Assembly (NCBI RefSeq): GCF_002214605.1
Contig: NZ_CP015193.1
Location: forward strand, 1,860,001-1,924,000
Reading direction: 5' to 3'
Origin: Thermococcus chitonophagus
Lineage (GTDB): Archaea; Methanobacteriota_B; Thermococci; Thermococcales; Thermococcaceae
Length of the DNA stretch: 64,000 nt
Shown piece after piece: positions 1 to 9,302 of this stretch. A program made the translations under genes and the position numbers. The notes under the pieces were generated by a model, which saw only the letters and a list, made by a program, of their open reading frames with translations, did not search any database and was not told where the DNA came from. Within the stretch, counting starts at the first letter, position 1, and each line of letters opens with the position of its first letter.

Positions 1-737
1 TTAATTCCAAACTCTGTGGTGAACGGGTGGGCTGAAACATCTATTCTAGCCCTCACGCCGAGCGGGAAGCCGAACTTCTTGAGAATCCAGAGGTTAACCT
101 TTTCCATCCACTCCCTCTCGTACTTCTCCTTCTCTAAGGGATGCTCCCTAGGGACTTTACCTTCCTCAAGGATTCTATCAAGGAGGGGCTTGAGCTCCTT
201 CTCGAGCTTATCAAACATCCTGATTATATCCCTCGTCCTGAGGCCTTCCTCGTATAAGTCAAGCAGGGCATCATATGGCTCCTCCTCATAGCCCAGGTAG
301 TCAGCGGCCCTCTTTGCTAAGTCAATTATCTTGTCGAGCCAAGGCTCAAACTTGGAGAAGTCATCCTTGGCCTTGGCCTCCTCCCAGGCCTTTGTGGCCT
401 GAGCGGTAACTTCGCTTACCTCCCTCAAGAACTCGGGTGGAAATGCCTTAATTATTCTAATTGATCTGTCGAGAACCCTGACAACTCCCCTCTCGTACTC
501 GTTGAGCTCCTGATCCTTTGCCTTTTCCACCAACTCGAGGAAGTCCGGCCTTAGTAGGAGCTCCTGGGAGAGAACTGATAGCTCGCCCTGGGCTACAGAT
601 CTCTCCATGATGCCCTCTTTGGGCATGTTTACTTCAAGATCCCAGCCGAGAACGCTCTGCGCATGACCTATAGCCCAAATTCTTCTGTATCTAGCCAAAA
701 TCTCCTTAATTATCTCGTTCTGGAAGATACTTTCCAT
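1..737 (-). CDS. M32 metallocarboxypeptidase (carboxypeptidase Taq family), N-terminal half
   Basis: The visible 245 residues match the N-terminal half of the thermostable M32 carboxypeptidases (about 500 residues in Pyrococcus), which remove C-terminal residues from peptides in the cytoplasm using a metal ion. Recognisable stretches are RRIWAIGHAQSVLGWDLEVN and AHPFTTEFGI. The catalytic HEXXH motif lies beyond the window edge, so activity cannot be judged. The start ATG at 737 follows GGTGGTAATC, a good archaeal ribosome binding site. The gene runs off the left edge; no frameshift is seen in the part present. Confidence 0.9.
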   Translation of the reverse strand, partial: MESIFQNEIIKEILARYRRIWAIGHAQSVLGWDLEVNMPKEGIMERSVAQGELSVLSQELLLRPDFLELVEKAKDQELNEYERGVVRVLDRSIRIIKAFPPEFLREVSEVTAQATKAWEEAKAKDDFSKFEPWLDKIIDLAKRAADYLGYEEEPYDALLDLYEEGLRTRDIIRMFDKLEKELKPLLDRILEEGKVPREHPLEKEKYEREWMEKVNLWILKKFGFPLGVRARIDVSAHPFTTEFGI

Positions 738-763
738 GATTACCACCGCTGAATTCTGAAAAC

Positions 764-1840
764 CTAATTTTTATATCTCTTTCGATGGACATCTGAACGA
801 GAGGTCATTCTCTTAAGTATCGGAAGAGGAAGTATAGCCAAGAGCATGAAACCGACCCCGCAAACTTTCCCCTTGGCAGTTGATGTTCCCAGAGTGGAAT
901 AATTGGAAGACGAATAGGAGCTCACGGGAGAAAATGTTGTCGTAGTGTTCTTCCCAATGGCTGTGCCTGTGGTCGTTTTCTCAATATAAGGAGAATTGGC
1001 TTTACAGATCGTTACGTTAACTATTTTGACCTCACTCGGAAACCAGAAGCCCTTTATAGCATTCGTGATATTGACGTAGAAGAGAGTAATGTTTCTCGTC
1101 CAATTACCTTTCCTCAGCGTGAAATAGACTGGAAATTGAGTCCAGTTGACCACCAAGGGGCGCTGATGGGAGAATATCAAGCGGCAGTACTTTGAATTTT
1201 CAACAGTGCGGTTTGGAACGATAAAGAAGTCCGCAGAAGGTGGAATCTTCATAGCCGTTTCGTTAGAAATCCGAACCCAAGTGCCGTTAATGAAAACCTG
1301 CTTAGCCTGAAACTGTCTTGGAATTTCAATCTTCCAGTAGTTAATGGTATATTTCATCCCCCTCGGAAACCCAGAGAGGTAGATATTGGCCCGCTCAATG
1401 CAGAAGTTCCTTGTGTCGAGCTTGAAAACATGGTTCAAGTTTACACCCTCCTGAGAGTCCGCGGAGTAAGCGAAAACGCTCACGTTAACGTACCAAGAAC
1501 CGTTCACGTAGTCTACTGCATTGAAGTGAACCCAACTCACGTTCCTCGGCGCGTAGGGTGGAAGGGCCGAGAGCAATGCTGGGGTAAAGTTGAGGAGGTA
1601 GAGCTGAGAACCATCAAAGAGCAGGAGGTAGTTGTAACTGTCGTAAACCTCGGCCCAGCAATTGTCCATACCACAGGTTATGCCATAATTGTCAACCTCA
1701 GCATTAATTAGGGCAGTTGTTCCGTTTGAAAAGACCGAATACCTTACCTCGTAGAGAAAGCCTCCTTTGTCCACATAATATGTTGCAGAGACGGGAACGG
1801 CGAGGAAGAGGAGGACGATTAGAATTACTAGCCGGGACAT
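764..1840 (-). CDS. Exported Asn-rich surface protein with C-terminal anchor
   Basis: No family is recognised. The 358-residue protein has a signal peptide (LVILIVLLFLAVPVSA), many N-x-S/T sequons, and the motif LLFDGSQLYLLNFTPA, which recurs in the next gene. A Thr/Ser-rich stretch precedes a final hydrophobic segment and a basic tail, the layout of an archaeal surface protein tethered by its C-terminus. I chose the ATG at 1840 because GAGGTG sits just upstream; the GTG at 1849 falls inside that ribosome binding site. It is a longer paralogue of the gene at 1972-2679. Its leader directly abuts the transposon remnant at 1855-1989. Confidence 0.7.
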   Translation of the reverse strand: MSRLVILIVLLFLAVPVSATYYVDKGGFLYEVRYSVFSNGTTALINAEVDNYGITCGMDNCWAEVYDSYNYLLLFDGSQLYLLNFTPALLSALPPYAPRNVSWVHFNAVDYVNGSWYVNVSVFAYSADSQEGVNLNHVFKLDTRNFCIERANIYLSGFPRGMKYTINYWKIEIPRQFQAKQVFINGTWVRISNETAMKIPPSADFFIVPNRTVENSKYCRLIFSHQRPLVVNWTQFPVYFTLRKGNWTRNITLFYVNITNAIKGFWFPSEVKIVNVTICKANSPYIEKTTTGTAIGKNTTTTFSPVSSYSSSNYSTLGTSTAKGKVCGVGFMLLAILPLPILKRMTSRSDVHRKRYKN

Positions 1841-1854
1841 TTTTATCACCTCTT

Positions 1855-1989
1855 CGGTTTTTCAATAGCGCGGGCTGAACCGAAACTGGCGACGGGAGTA
1901 GGTGATGGGCCCGCAAACCAATGAACCCCCTGAAGGGCAGGGTAATGACACCCAAGAGGAACCCCCGCCCCTCAGGGCGAGGAGGTCAG
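1855..1989 (+). mobile_element. Right end of an IS200/IS605-type element with omega-RNA-like structure (remnant)
   Basis: This GC-rich block contrasts with its surroundings and carries nested hairpins: GCGGGC pairs with GCCCGC (about 1875-1914), followed by CCCTGAAGGG and CGCCCCTCAGGGCG, and it ends in GAGGTCAG at 1989. The CGCCC(T)TCAGGGCG...GGAGGTCAG end also occurs at 26837-26871. From memory, such a palindrome-plus-GGAGGTCAG ending is typical of the right ends of archaeal IS605/TnpB elements, where the 3' part is transcribed as the guide RNA of TnpB. No transposase gene and no left end remain. It truncates the exported-protein gene at 1972-2679. Confidence 0.6.
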
Positions 1990-2679
1990 ACTCCTGACCA
2001 GATTTTCCTTTTTATTTTCCTTTTTCAGGAGGAAGTAAACAGGAAAGACACTTGAGTTAACGATCTCAGTCGGGCCGGGAGACCATCTCAATGCTTCCTT
2101 GCTCATCGTTACCCAGGTGTCACTGACATTGGCTTGGCCCCATTTTTCAGAACTCTTCGATTGAAGTACTATTTTCCAGCCATCAATACTGTCTTTGAGT
2201 TCTCCTGTAGGGAGTTGGGGCCAGCTTATGTTCACAGGTTCGATACAGAATTTGCCCGGATTGAAGCGGTAAACGCCAGTAATCTCTGCCAGTGGAGGAT
2301 AAAACGTGATGTTGATATACCAGCTTCCGTTTATGAAGCGCGCATCATGGAGCTGTAAGTCCAGAAGTGAGTAATAGTTGGGGTAGAGCGCTATGACCGC
2401 TGGTGTGAAGTTGAGAAGGTAAAGCTGGGAGCCGTCAAAGTAGAGGAGGAAACTACTGCCACCAAGAACTTCTCCAGTCGTGGCATTGTGGCAGTCTATT
2501 CCCGAGAGGGGCGGACAGTATGGCACGTACGTTAAAATATCAAGAGGGATAAGAGCGTCACTCCCGTTGGACATTACGGCGTACCTAGTCTCAAGAATTT
2601 CTCCCTGAGCGGAGGCTAGTGATGAGAGCATGAGAAGTGCAAGTATGAGAGGAAAAAGATAACCCACCAGTTTGGACAT
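1972..2679 (-). CDS. Exported protein, C-terminally truncated paralogue of the 764-1840 gene
   Basis: The 235-residue product begins with a signal peptide (LFPLILALLMLSSLASA) and shares with its neighbour the motif LLYFDGSQLYLLNFTPAV, followed by similarly spaced NGSWY and FCIE segments. Similarity to the 361-codon paralogue stops near VYFLLKK. The last residues, LTSSP, are encoded by the reversed end of the IS605-type remnant. The Thr-rich stalk and C-terminal anchor are therefore missing, so the product would be released or degraded. The start ATG at 2679 follows GGGGTGATT. Probably a disrupted gene; function unknown. Confidence 0.6.
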   Translation of the reverse strand: MSKLVGYLFPLILALLMLSSLASAQGEILETRYAVMSNGSDALIPLDILTYVPYCPPLSGIDCHNATTGEVLGGSSFLLYFDGSQLYLLNFTPAVIALYPNYYSLLDLQLHDARFINGSWYINITFYPPLAEITGVYRFNPGKFCIEPVNISWPQLPTGELKDSIDGWKIVLQSKSSEKWGQANVSDTWVTMSKEALRWSPGPTEIVNSSVFPVYFLLKKENKKENLVRSLTSSP

Positions 2680-2976
2680 TTTTAATCACCCCTTTAGATG
2701 TTTCCCAAAACAATAAACTCGCCCTCTTCTGTACTCGGGCTTCAACTTTTGTATCATGATGTTACACGGTCCAAAAATATATGGTGCGAACTTTGTCAAT
2801 AGATACTGCCATCACAGGTTACTGTTGAGATATTATAAAAGTTTATTGTATTAAAATTGCAATATTATGTTTAAATGTGCAGGGTAAAATCGATTACTCA
2901 ATATCTAGTTCTTCTCATATATTGAGCAACTGTAAGGTCGTGAATCCAACAAGAGCAGGAGATAGCTAAAAATAGT
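2680..2976. other. AT-rich intergenic region with an inverted repeat
   Basis: No gene is visible in these roughly 300 bases. An inverted repeat, CTCAATAT (2897-2904) and ATATTGAG (2919-2926), could be an operator or a hairpin. The stretch ATATATTTTT near 2800 on the minus strand could serve as a TATA element for the gene at 1972-2679. I found no tRNA, box C/D or CRISPR signature. Confidence 0.4.
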
Positions 2977-3879
2977 TTAGGCCCTCTTCTTTAACACAGC
3001 AACAAGCACTATAAGCAGGATAAGGAACGCTCCAACCACCCAAGAATTCCAACCCCTACAACTGGAAAATTCCACAGTTCTATCCACAACGATATCTGGC
3101 ATTAATTCTGAGTTTCGGTACGTTATCCTGTAAAGCGGGAAAGCTTTCAATTCTTTTCCGTCATAGAAAAATATCGACACGGGAGGCAGTTCATCGATCC
3201 TCGCTATCTTCACCCTAGATAAGTTTTCAATATCAGGGAGCACGACATAAGGGTAGCCCCAGTCCTTACTGCCCATGTAGGAAGCTGGATATATCAAAAT
3301 GCCATTCTTAAGAAATACGGCCCTAAGATCCTCAACGCCGAGAATTGTGTAGTTGAGGAGTTTGTATAAAGGAATTGCATACATCCTTGAGCCGTTAGAA
3401 AATACTACGTTGCCGTCCCTAATCTCCCCAGGAACCCCTTGGATTGGCTTAAAAACTTTAGAACGATTTCCCAAGGGAAGTACACACTTCTTATTAATGT
3501 CCAATAGGTAGTAGTTAGCGTTATGCCCAATTTTAGGAGGATTCTCGCCATAGAGGTAGACGAGCTCTGAACCGTTAAAGCTTATTAGGGAATCGGTATT
3601 TGAAAGCTGTGGTAGGTAGAGGATAGAATTTCCGTCAAAGTAAAAGGTGTAGTAAGTGAAGTTAATTGGGTCTAGAGAACAATTTGAGATGTTTCTCTTG
3701 AGGCCGGGGCACTGTCCATATGCCCCTATAGCCCAAGCAACCACGATAAATGCACTGCTGTTATCCGCGGGATAAACATTTATTGATGTTATAAAGCCAT
3801 CTCCCATGCTAGCCAAGGAAAAAGCTGGATAGATAATCAAAAGAATACAAGAAAAGCAGAGTATGAGTTTATTAAACAT
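2977..3879 (-). CDS. Exported protein with C-terminal membrane anchor
   Basis: No family is recognised. With the ATG at 3879 (preceded by GGTGA) the product is 300 residues: a signal peptide (LILCFSCILLIIYPAFS), an extracellular domain with several sequons, and a C-terminal segment (VVGAFLILLIVLVAVL) ending in KKRA. It contains FYFDGNSILYLPQL, a variant of the FDG-x-x-LYL motif in the two genes downstream. The three are plausibly a small family of surface proteins. The start overlaps the 3' end of the frameshifted gene upstream by 8 bases, so the two are probably co-transcribed. Confidence 0.65.
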   Translation of the reverse strand: MFNKLILCFSCILLIIYPAFSLASMGDGFITSINVYPADNSSAFIVVAWAIGAYGQCPGLKRNISNCSLDPINFTYYTFYFDGNSILYLPQLSNTDSLISFNGSELVYLYGENPPKIGHNANYYLLDINKKCVLPLGNRSKVFKPIQGVPGEIRDGNVVFSNGSRMYAIPLYKLLNYTILGVEDLRAVFLKNGILIYPASYMGSKDWGYPYVVLPDIENLSRVKIARIDELPPVSIFFYDGKELKAFPLYRITYRNSELMPDIVVDRTVEFSSCRGWNSWVVGAFLILLIVLVAVLKKRA

Positions 3880-4821
3880 ATGGCTCACCAAACTTAACGT
3901 TACAATAATTTTGCAGTTTATCAATGACTTCAAGGGCAACGCTGAAGTAGTAGGCTCTATGCTGGAATTTTCTTCCAATAACATCCTTTTGGACACTTAC
4001 ATAATCTCCTGCGTACTTAGTTGCCAGTGTTGGATCTGATACTCTACAGTTTTCCCAGCAAACTCCTATATTACATCTCATATTTTCAGGGCAATCCTGG
4101 TCACTATTACAGTCTATTCCCAAAACTGTCCTATCAGCCTCCATTTCGATATATAGGTCATTTTCATATAACCATTTGGGAATAGTTTTAAACTGATCAT
4201 GGGAGTATGGAACTTGATAATAATTTGGTTGTGGGAAGATATAATCAAAGTACTCTTTTATACTATCCTCATTTTCTCCCAAACTTGAATTATTATCCAA
4301 ATAATCAACACTACGTCCCCTAAGTGCTGGTATCCAGATAAATTCAAGGCCATGGTCTTTAATATACTCTGACATTTCTTTAATTAACTCAGCGCTAACT
4401 TTCTTTCCTTTATCATATCCATAAGTTGTCTGGATTACACTTTCAAGACTCCAATAAAAGCCCACAAAATTTTGAAGATGGAGAGTATCTAAAAAGCCAT
4501 CAATCCATTTTTGCCAATAAGAATTTTGAAATCTACCTTCTGAGTCATCTCTTGGAATTTTGCTATGATACCTATAAAAGGGTATAGGAGCATAAAATTT
4601 ACTGTCACCAATTTCTTTTTTAAGAATTTTGCAAGTTGCCGGCCATCCTCGTATCCATCCTTTGTAAAGTTACATTGTTTTCCTTCCCCATCTAGGGCAA
4701 TAAGACAGTCAAAGCCCCTTTCCTTAAAATCTTCTGTGATTGCTTTTTTATCTCCAAGTTTCATTCTTGATTCATACGTTGTTCCGTTCCATCTAAACCA
4801 CCATAAACTAAAAGTTGTCAT
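3872..4821 (-). pseudogene. DUF4855-like protein interrupted by a single -1 frameshift
   Basis: Two reading frames join into one coherent protein of about 316 residues. The first (from ATG 4821, ribosome binding site GGTGA) runs to LAKFLKK, then continues in the -1 frame as EIGDSKFYAPIPFYRYHSK and onward through GFYWSLES to KFGEPYV. The switch point is the sequence A-AAA-AAG near 4616-4622, in phase with the first frame. Content (aromatic-rich, FYAPIPFYR, GFYWSLES) suggests a DUF4855-type, glycosidase-like fold, but this is a weak recollection. A Cys-rich insert (CNSDQDCPENMRCNIGVC) lies in the C-terminal half. It could be a decayed gene, a sequencing slip in a run of six A, or programmed frameshifting. 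Confidence 0.6.
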
Positions 4822-4835
4822 TTTCTATTCACCTA

Positions 4836-4871
4836 TAATTATTACCTGATAATTAATTATTACATGATAAT
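4836..4871 (-). repeat. Tandem 18-bp direct repeat in the leader of the 3872-4821 gene
   Basis: Two abutting copies, 4836-4853 and 4854-4871, differ at one position (TAATTATTACCTGATAAT and TAATTATTACATGATAAT on the plus strand). On the minus strand they lie between a TATA-like CATTTATATG (about 4876-4885) and the start codon at 4821, at the expected transcription start and leader. A regulator binding site is the simplest reading. Confidence 0.5.
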
Positions 4872-4957
4872 TGAGCATATAAATGTTTTTCCATCTTATT
4901 TCAAACATAGATATTAAATTAGGGATAATAGAAAGTAGGATATTATATCCTACAGTC

Positions 4958-5146
4958 CTATCTCGCCCGCACCTCGATTTTCCTGCCAAGAACCAGCTCG
5001 ACAGCCTTAACTGCTGCTCCACCTGTCCCAACTGCAATCCTAACTTGATCCCTGGGGACGTAAACTATTATCTTCTCTCCATCGAACTCTAAGTCGATTA
5101 TATCAACCCTTAGCATCTCCCTTAACCTTTTGTACATCTCCTCCAT
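4958..5146 (-). CDS. Small KH-domain RNA-binding protein
   Basis: A 62-residue protein consisting of one KH-like unit, with the pattern IIVYVPRDQVRIAVGTGGAAV, in which GTGG takes the place of the GXXG loop that contacts RNA. It resembles the NusA-type KH modules of archaea, but the target RNA is unknown. The start ATG at 5146 is preceded by GGTGGTTGGA. The stop codon of the NMN adenylyltransferase gene ends 9 bases upstream, so the two are co-transcribed. Confidence 0.7.
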   Translation of the reverse strand: MEEMYKRLREMLRVDIIDLEFDGEKIIVYVPRDQVRIAVGTGGAAVKAVELVLGRKIEVRAR

Positions 5147-5155
5147 TCCAACCAC

Positions 5156-5713
5156 CTAATACTCTGGGATCCTTATTGGGGCCTGAAGCTCCTTCTCCGA
5201 GGACTCCAAGTTGGTTGCAAGCATTCTAATCCTCTCAACACCCTTGATCTCCTTTATGTATTCGGCCACGCTCTTGGGGACTAGATCCTCCCAGGGCTCT
5301 CCCTCAATCATCCTCCTCCTGATTTCGGTTGCTGAGAGTATGTCCTTTCTAAACATTGGCTGCACTATAACCTTGTATCCCCTCTCCCTGAAGAGCTCGG
5401 CAACTAGTGAATTTCCCGTGAAAACAACCTCAAACTTTGGAACCATCGCTTCAACATACGGAACCCATATGGAGTTGAAATTTATATCAGGTAGGGGTAC
5501 GAGGTAGTACCTCTTCTTGAAGCCGGCCTCATCTAGGGCCCTGATCAACATCTCCATCCTCTCTCCCGTCGTAAAGGGATTTTTGATGGTGTGGCTTGCT
5601 TGAGCACTCCCGATTCCAATTATCACTTCATCCACTTGAGAGAAAACGAATTCCAGAGCCTTTATGTGGCCATTGTGGACGGGTTGAAATCTACCAACGA
5701 ATAAACCCCTCAT
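5156..5713 (-). CDS. Nicotinamide-nucleotide adenylyltransferase
   Basis: Joins NMN and ATP to make NAD+ in the cytoplasm. The 185-residue protein carries the nucleotidyltransferase signature GRFQPVHNGH near its N-terminus (G-x-x-x-P-x-x-x-GH) and the second motif LSATEIRRRM (ISxTxxR type) near residue 125. The size matches archaeal NMNATs, which are compact and hexameric. The ATG at 5713 follows GGAGGTGAGAAA. It lies between the DUF62 gene (4 bases upstream) and the KH gene, all in one direction. DUF62 enzymes release adenosine from SAM, so an adenosine/NAD metabolic link is possible but unproven. Confidence 0.92.
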   Translation of the reverse strand: MRGLFVGRFQPVHNGHIKALEFVFSQVDEVIIGIGSAQASHTIKNPFTTGERMEMLIRALDEAGFKKRYYLVPLPDINFNSIWVPYVEAMVPKFEVVFTGNSLVAELFRERGYKVIVQPMFRKDILSATEIRRRMIEGEPWEDLVPKSVAEYIKEIKGVERIRMLATNLESSEKELQAPIRIPEY

Positions 5714-5717
5714 TTTC

Positions 5718-6518
<801 letters not shown>

Positions 6519-6564
6519 TCACAAACTTTATTAAATGTCACTCCAAAAATCATGTGGTGAAGTT

Positions 6565-8157
6565 ATGAAATATTTAAAGCTTATTGTGGTAATCCTGATA
6601 TCACTCTCATTTGGATGCCTCATAAAGCCTCCCGCCGAGGTTAAGTTTGAGCTAGATACAAATGTTATAGAGCCAGGGGGCATTTTCCATATCATAGTCA
6701 CGATAAATAATACGGGAAAAGTCGGAATAGTGGGGGCAGACTTGCAGATTGAAGGGGATGATTTTGTAATAGTTCAGTCCCCAAAGTTCCCTTCACCCCT
6801 GAAGGTAGGGGAGTCAACTACACTCATATGGACCCTCAGAGGTCCTATGATCCCAGGAACGTACACCTTAAGAGCCTACTTGGATATAATAGATGAGCTT
6901 CACAGAACCTGGAAGGGCAACATATACGAAGTCACGATAAAGGTTGTCAAAGGAGGAGAAAACTCCGAAATTAACATCAGCTTACCTGGTCAAAATGTAA
7001 CATACGGTGGCAAGGTAGTTGAGATGCCTCTGATTATTAAGAACAACCTTGAAGCCGAAGTTAGGATCACAGATATTGAGGTAAATTCCGGAGATTTAAA
7101 GGTTTTAAAGTTGCCAAAAACGCCAATTATTGTTCCTCCTTCCTCAACTGTTAAAGGGGTCATATCCTTAGAAACACCTCCAAAATTTGAGAAAACAAAG
7201 ATATTCATAATATTAGAGTACAGCTCCAAGTATGGACGTGGGAAGAAAGTGCTGGAGAAAGATGTAACCGTACTTTGGCAACCATGGATGCTTTCAGAAG
7301 AAGAAATAATAGTTGCTTACGGAAACATCAGTAAGTGGATATTCATGAACTCCGTTGTCGATGAGTATTGGGAAAGGTTCTACGGATCAAACTCAACAAT
7401 TAACAGGAGAGAGCTGAGAAACGATGTAGTGCCTTTAATAAATGGATCTAAATCTGACATAGAAGCCGCTAAAGCAATATTTAACTACATCGTTACTCAC
7501 TTCACGTTTGAAGAGAGGGGCATAACAACCCTCAATCCTCAAATTATTCGGAGTTCAGCCACTATATCCCCCATCGAAGCAGACATCCTGGCGGTTGCCT
7601 ACTTCAGATCAATAAACATCCCAGCTAGGCTTCTTGCAGTGTACAATGGTGTTGATTGTACCAAATACCCCTTCGTCGAGGTGTACCTCTCCGGAAGGTG
7701 GTATGTCATAGATTTCAAGCACCTATTCTTTGGCACTAGAGAGGATTACATTTCAAGTAGATGGTATCCTGCAGTGTATCAGGAAATTGGCATATTTGGA
7801 AATGAACTTGTTGCCCTGAAGCCTGATGGAAAAGAGCACAGCCACGAAGACTTAACAAGTGTGTATGTCTCGAACACAGAAAAAACCCTTATGGTCGCCC
7901 TTTACAATAAAGTCGACCCTGAGACGTATAAAAAAATAAAGAACGTGCTAGCTCTACTAGATTCAAAGAACGAAAAGATATTTGCACTCTTTCTATTTAA
8001 CTCCGGGGATCCAAGAGAAGTTGAAGATTTACTAAGTAAGGTAAATGCTCAGAAACTTAGCGGAACAATAAAGGCATTTTATGAGTTCTACTACGACATA
8101 AAATGGGAGGAAGACTTTAGAGTCTACTGGGAGAAGCTACTTATGACGTATAGGTGA
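6565..8157 (+). CDS. Lipoprotein with adhesion-like domains and a degenerate transglutaminase-like domain
   Basis: The 530-residue product starts at ATG 6565 (GGTGAAGTT upstream) with a lipobox-type leader ([11 protein letters not shown]), suggesting a lipid-anchored exported protein. Residues about 25-250 look like two CARDB/Ig-like beta domains ([17 protein letters not shown]). Residues about 300-400 follow the transglutaminase-core pattern, with [13 protein letters not shown] and [17 protein letters not shown]. The usual catalytic Cys position reads SPIEAD and the His position reads YPFVEVY; only the Asp (VIDF) is kept. It is probably non-enzymatic. The stop codon lies 5 bases before the aTrm56 start. 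Confidence 0.7.
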   Translation: MKYLKLIVVILISLSFGCLIKPPAEVKFELDTNVIEPGGIFHIIVTINNTGKVGIVGADLQIEGDDFVIVQSPKFPSPLKVGESTTLIWTLRGPMIPGTYTLRAYLDIIDELHRTWKGNIYEVTIKVVKGGENSEINISLPGQNVTYGGKVVEMPLIIKNNLEAEVRITDIEVNSGDLKVLKLPKTPIIVPPSSTVKGVISLETPPKFEKTKIFIILEYSSKYGRGKKVLEKDVTVLWQPWMLSEEEIIVAYGNISKWIFMNSVVDEYWERFYGSNSTINRRELRNDVVPLINGSKSDIEAAKAIFNYIVTHFTFEERGITTLNPQIIRSSATISPIEADILAVAYFRSINIPARLLAVYNGVDCTKYPFVEVYLSGRWYVIDFKHLFFGTREDYISSRWYPAVYQEIGIFGNELVALKPDGKEHSHEDLTSVYVSNTEKTLMVALYNKVDPETYKKIKNVLALLDSKNEKIFALFLFNSGDPREVEDLLSKVNAQKLSGTIKAFYEFYYDIKWEEDFRVYWEKLLMTYR

Positions 8158-8162
8158 TACCC

Positions 8163-8759
8163 ATGATAGTCGTGCTGAGGCTCGGCCACAGACCTGAAAG
8201 AGACAAGAGGATAACTACCCACGTCGCGTTAACGGCCAGGGCCTTCGGAGCTGATGGAGTAGTTATAATAAGTGAAGAAGAGGACGAGAAGGTAAAGGAA
8301 AGCGTGGAGGATGTAGTCAGAAGATGGGGGGGTCCGTTTTTCATTGAATTTGACAGAAGCTGGAAAAAGAGGATTAAGGAGTTCAAAGGGGTTAAAGTTC
8401 ACCTGACAATGTACGGGTTGCATATAGATGACGTCATTGAGGAGCTTAAAGACAAGCTAAGGGAAGGGCAAGACTTTATGGTCATAGTAGGAGCAGAGAA
8501 AGTCCCCAGGGAAGTTTACGAGCTGGCAGACTACAACGTAGCCATAGGAAATCAGCCCCACAGTGAAGTTGCAGCTTTAGCTGTCTTCCTCGATAGGCTT
8601 CTAGAGGGTCAGGGACTCAGAAAGGAATTTAAAAACGCAAAGCTGAAGATAATTCCACAGGCGAGGGGCAAGAAGGTCGTGGAGGTTAAGGGGAATGCTG
8701 AGCAGACTAAGACCGATGGCGAAGAAGTACCTAGAGGGGATAGCAAGCCCCCTGGCTAA
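8163..8759 (+). CDS. trm56: tRNA (cytidine(56)-2'-O)-methyltransferase aTrm56
   Basis: Methylates the ribose of C56 in the T-loop of tRNAs. In archaea this stand-alone SPOUT enzyme replaces the guide-RNA route. The sequence shows [20 protein letters not shown] at the N-terminus, [20 protein letters not shown] and [17 protein letters not shown], the SPOUT knot that binds SAM. Its 198 residues are usual for the family. The ATG at 8163 follows GGTGATACCC. The 3' end overlaps the next gene by about 65 bases in another frame. Confidence 0.92.
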   Translation: MIVVLRLGHRPERDKRITTHVALTARAFGADGVVIISEEEDEKVKESVEDVVRRWGGPFFIEFDRSWKKRIKEFKGVKVHLTMYGLHIDDVIEELKDKLREGQDFMVIVGAEKVPREVYELADYNVAIGNQPHSEVAALAVFLDRLLEGQGLRKEFKNAKLKIIPQARGKKVVEVKGNAEQTKTDGEEVPRGDSKPPG

Positions 8760-9255
8760 GGCTGGGATAACACCAAACCAGCTAACGGTTATTGGACTTT
8801 TAATAACCCTGCTTTCTGCTTATGAATTCTATCTCGGCAATCAAATTCTCGCAGGCTTAATATTGATCTTTGGATCATTTGTTGATGCCCTCGACGGTTC
8901 CCTAGCAAGACTCACAGGTAAGGTTACAAAGTTCGGAGGTTTCCTAGACTCAACTCTCGACAGGATAAGCGATGCGGCAGTTTTATTTGGAATAGCCCTT
9001 GGGGGATTAGTTGACTGGAGAGTAGCTTTTCTAGCTCTTATTGGATCGTACATGGTTAGCTATACTAGATGCAGAGCAGAACTTGCCGGCTCTGGAACAC
9101 TAGCCGTGGGAATAGCCGAGAGGGGAGAGCGATTAATAATACTAATGGTGACGGCCCTAATAAATAGGGTTTGGATTGGGGTGTACATGGTTGCAGTACT
9201 CGCATGGATAACGTTTATACAGAGGGTGATTGAAGCAAAGAAAAGGCTGGAATGA
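8695..9255 (+). CDS. CDP-alcohol phosphatidyltransferase, likely archaetidylinositol phosphate synthase
   Basis: An integral membrane enzyme that transfers a CDP-activated archaeol to a polar alcohol, probably inositol phosphate. It contains the complete catalytic signature D-x2-D-G-x2-A-R-x8-G-x3-D-x3-D as [13 protein letters not shown]...GGFLDSTLD (residues about 63-88). About six hydrophobic segments are present, and the length (186) suits the family. The start at 8695 overlaps trm56; the internal ATG at 8716 is a possible alternative. The substrate is inferred from family size and N-terminus ([12 protein letters not shown]), not shown. The stop codon is embedded in the C box of the sRNA that follows. 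Confidence 0.85.
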   Translation: MLSRLRPMAKKYLEGIASPLAKAGITPNQLTVIGLLITLLSAYEFYLGNQILAGLILIFGSFVDALDGSLARLTGKVTKFGGFLDSTLDRISDAAVLFGIALGGLVDWRVAFLALIGSYMVSYTRCRAELAGSGTLAVGIAERGERLIILMVTALINRVWIGVYMVAVLAWITFIQRVIEAKKRLE

Positions 9256-9302
9256 TGAAATTTGCTACCCCTGAAAGGTGATGAGCCCTGCCGTTACTGA
9301 CC
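9250..9302 (+). ncRNA. Box C/D sRNA
   Basis: All four boxes occur in order with canonical spacing: C box ATGATGA (9252-9258), 12-base guide, D' box CTGA (9271-9274), 3-base spacer, C' box GTGATGA (9278-9284), 12-base guide, D box CTGA (9297-9300). Such RNAs guide fibrillarin 2'-O-methylation with L7Ae and Nop5. The C box includes the stop codon of the gene before it, and the D box overlaps the end of the convergent HAD gene. Guides are AATTTGCTACCC and GCCCTGCCGTTA. The first is partly complementary to the conserved 23S segment GGUAGCGAAAUU, which is only a suggestion. Confidence 0.85.

Noticed and set aside
1704-1955. Open frame on the minus strand between the first two exported-protein genes
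   Set aside because: It overlaps the gene start at 1840 and reads the GC-rich element remnant antisense; its open state follows from base composition.
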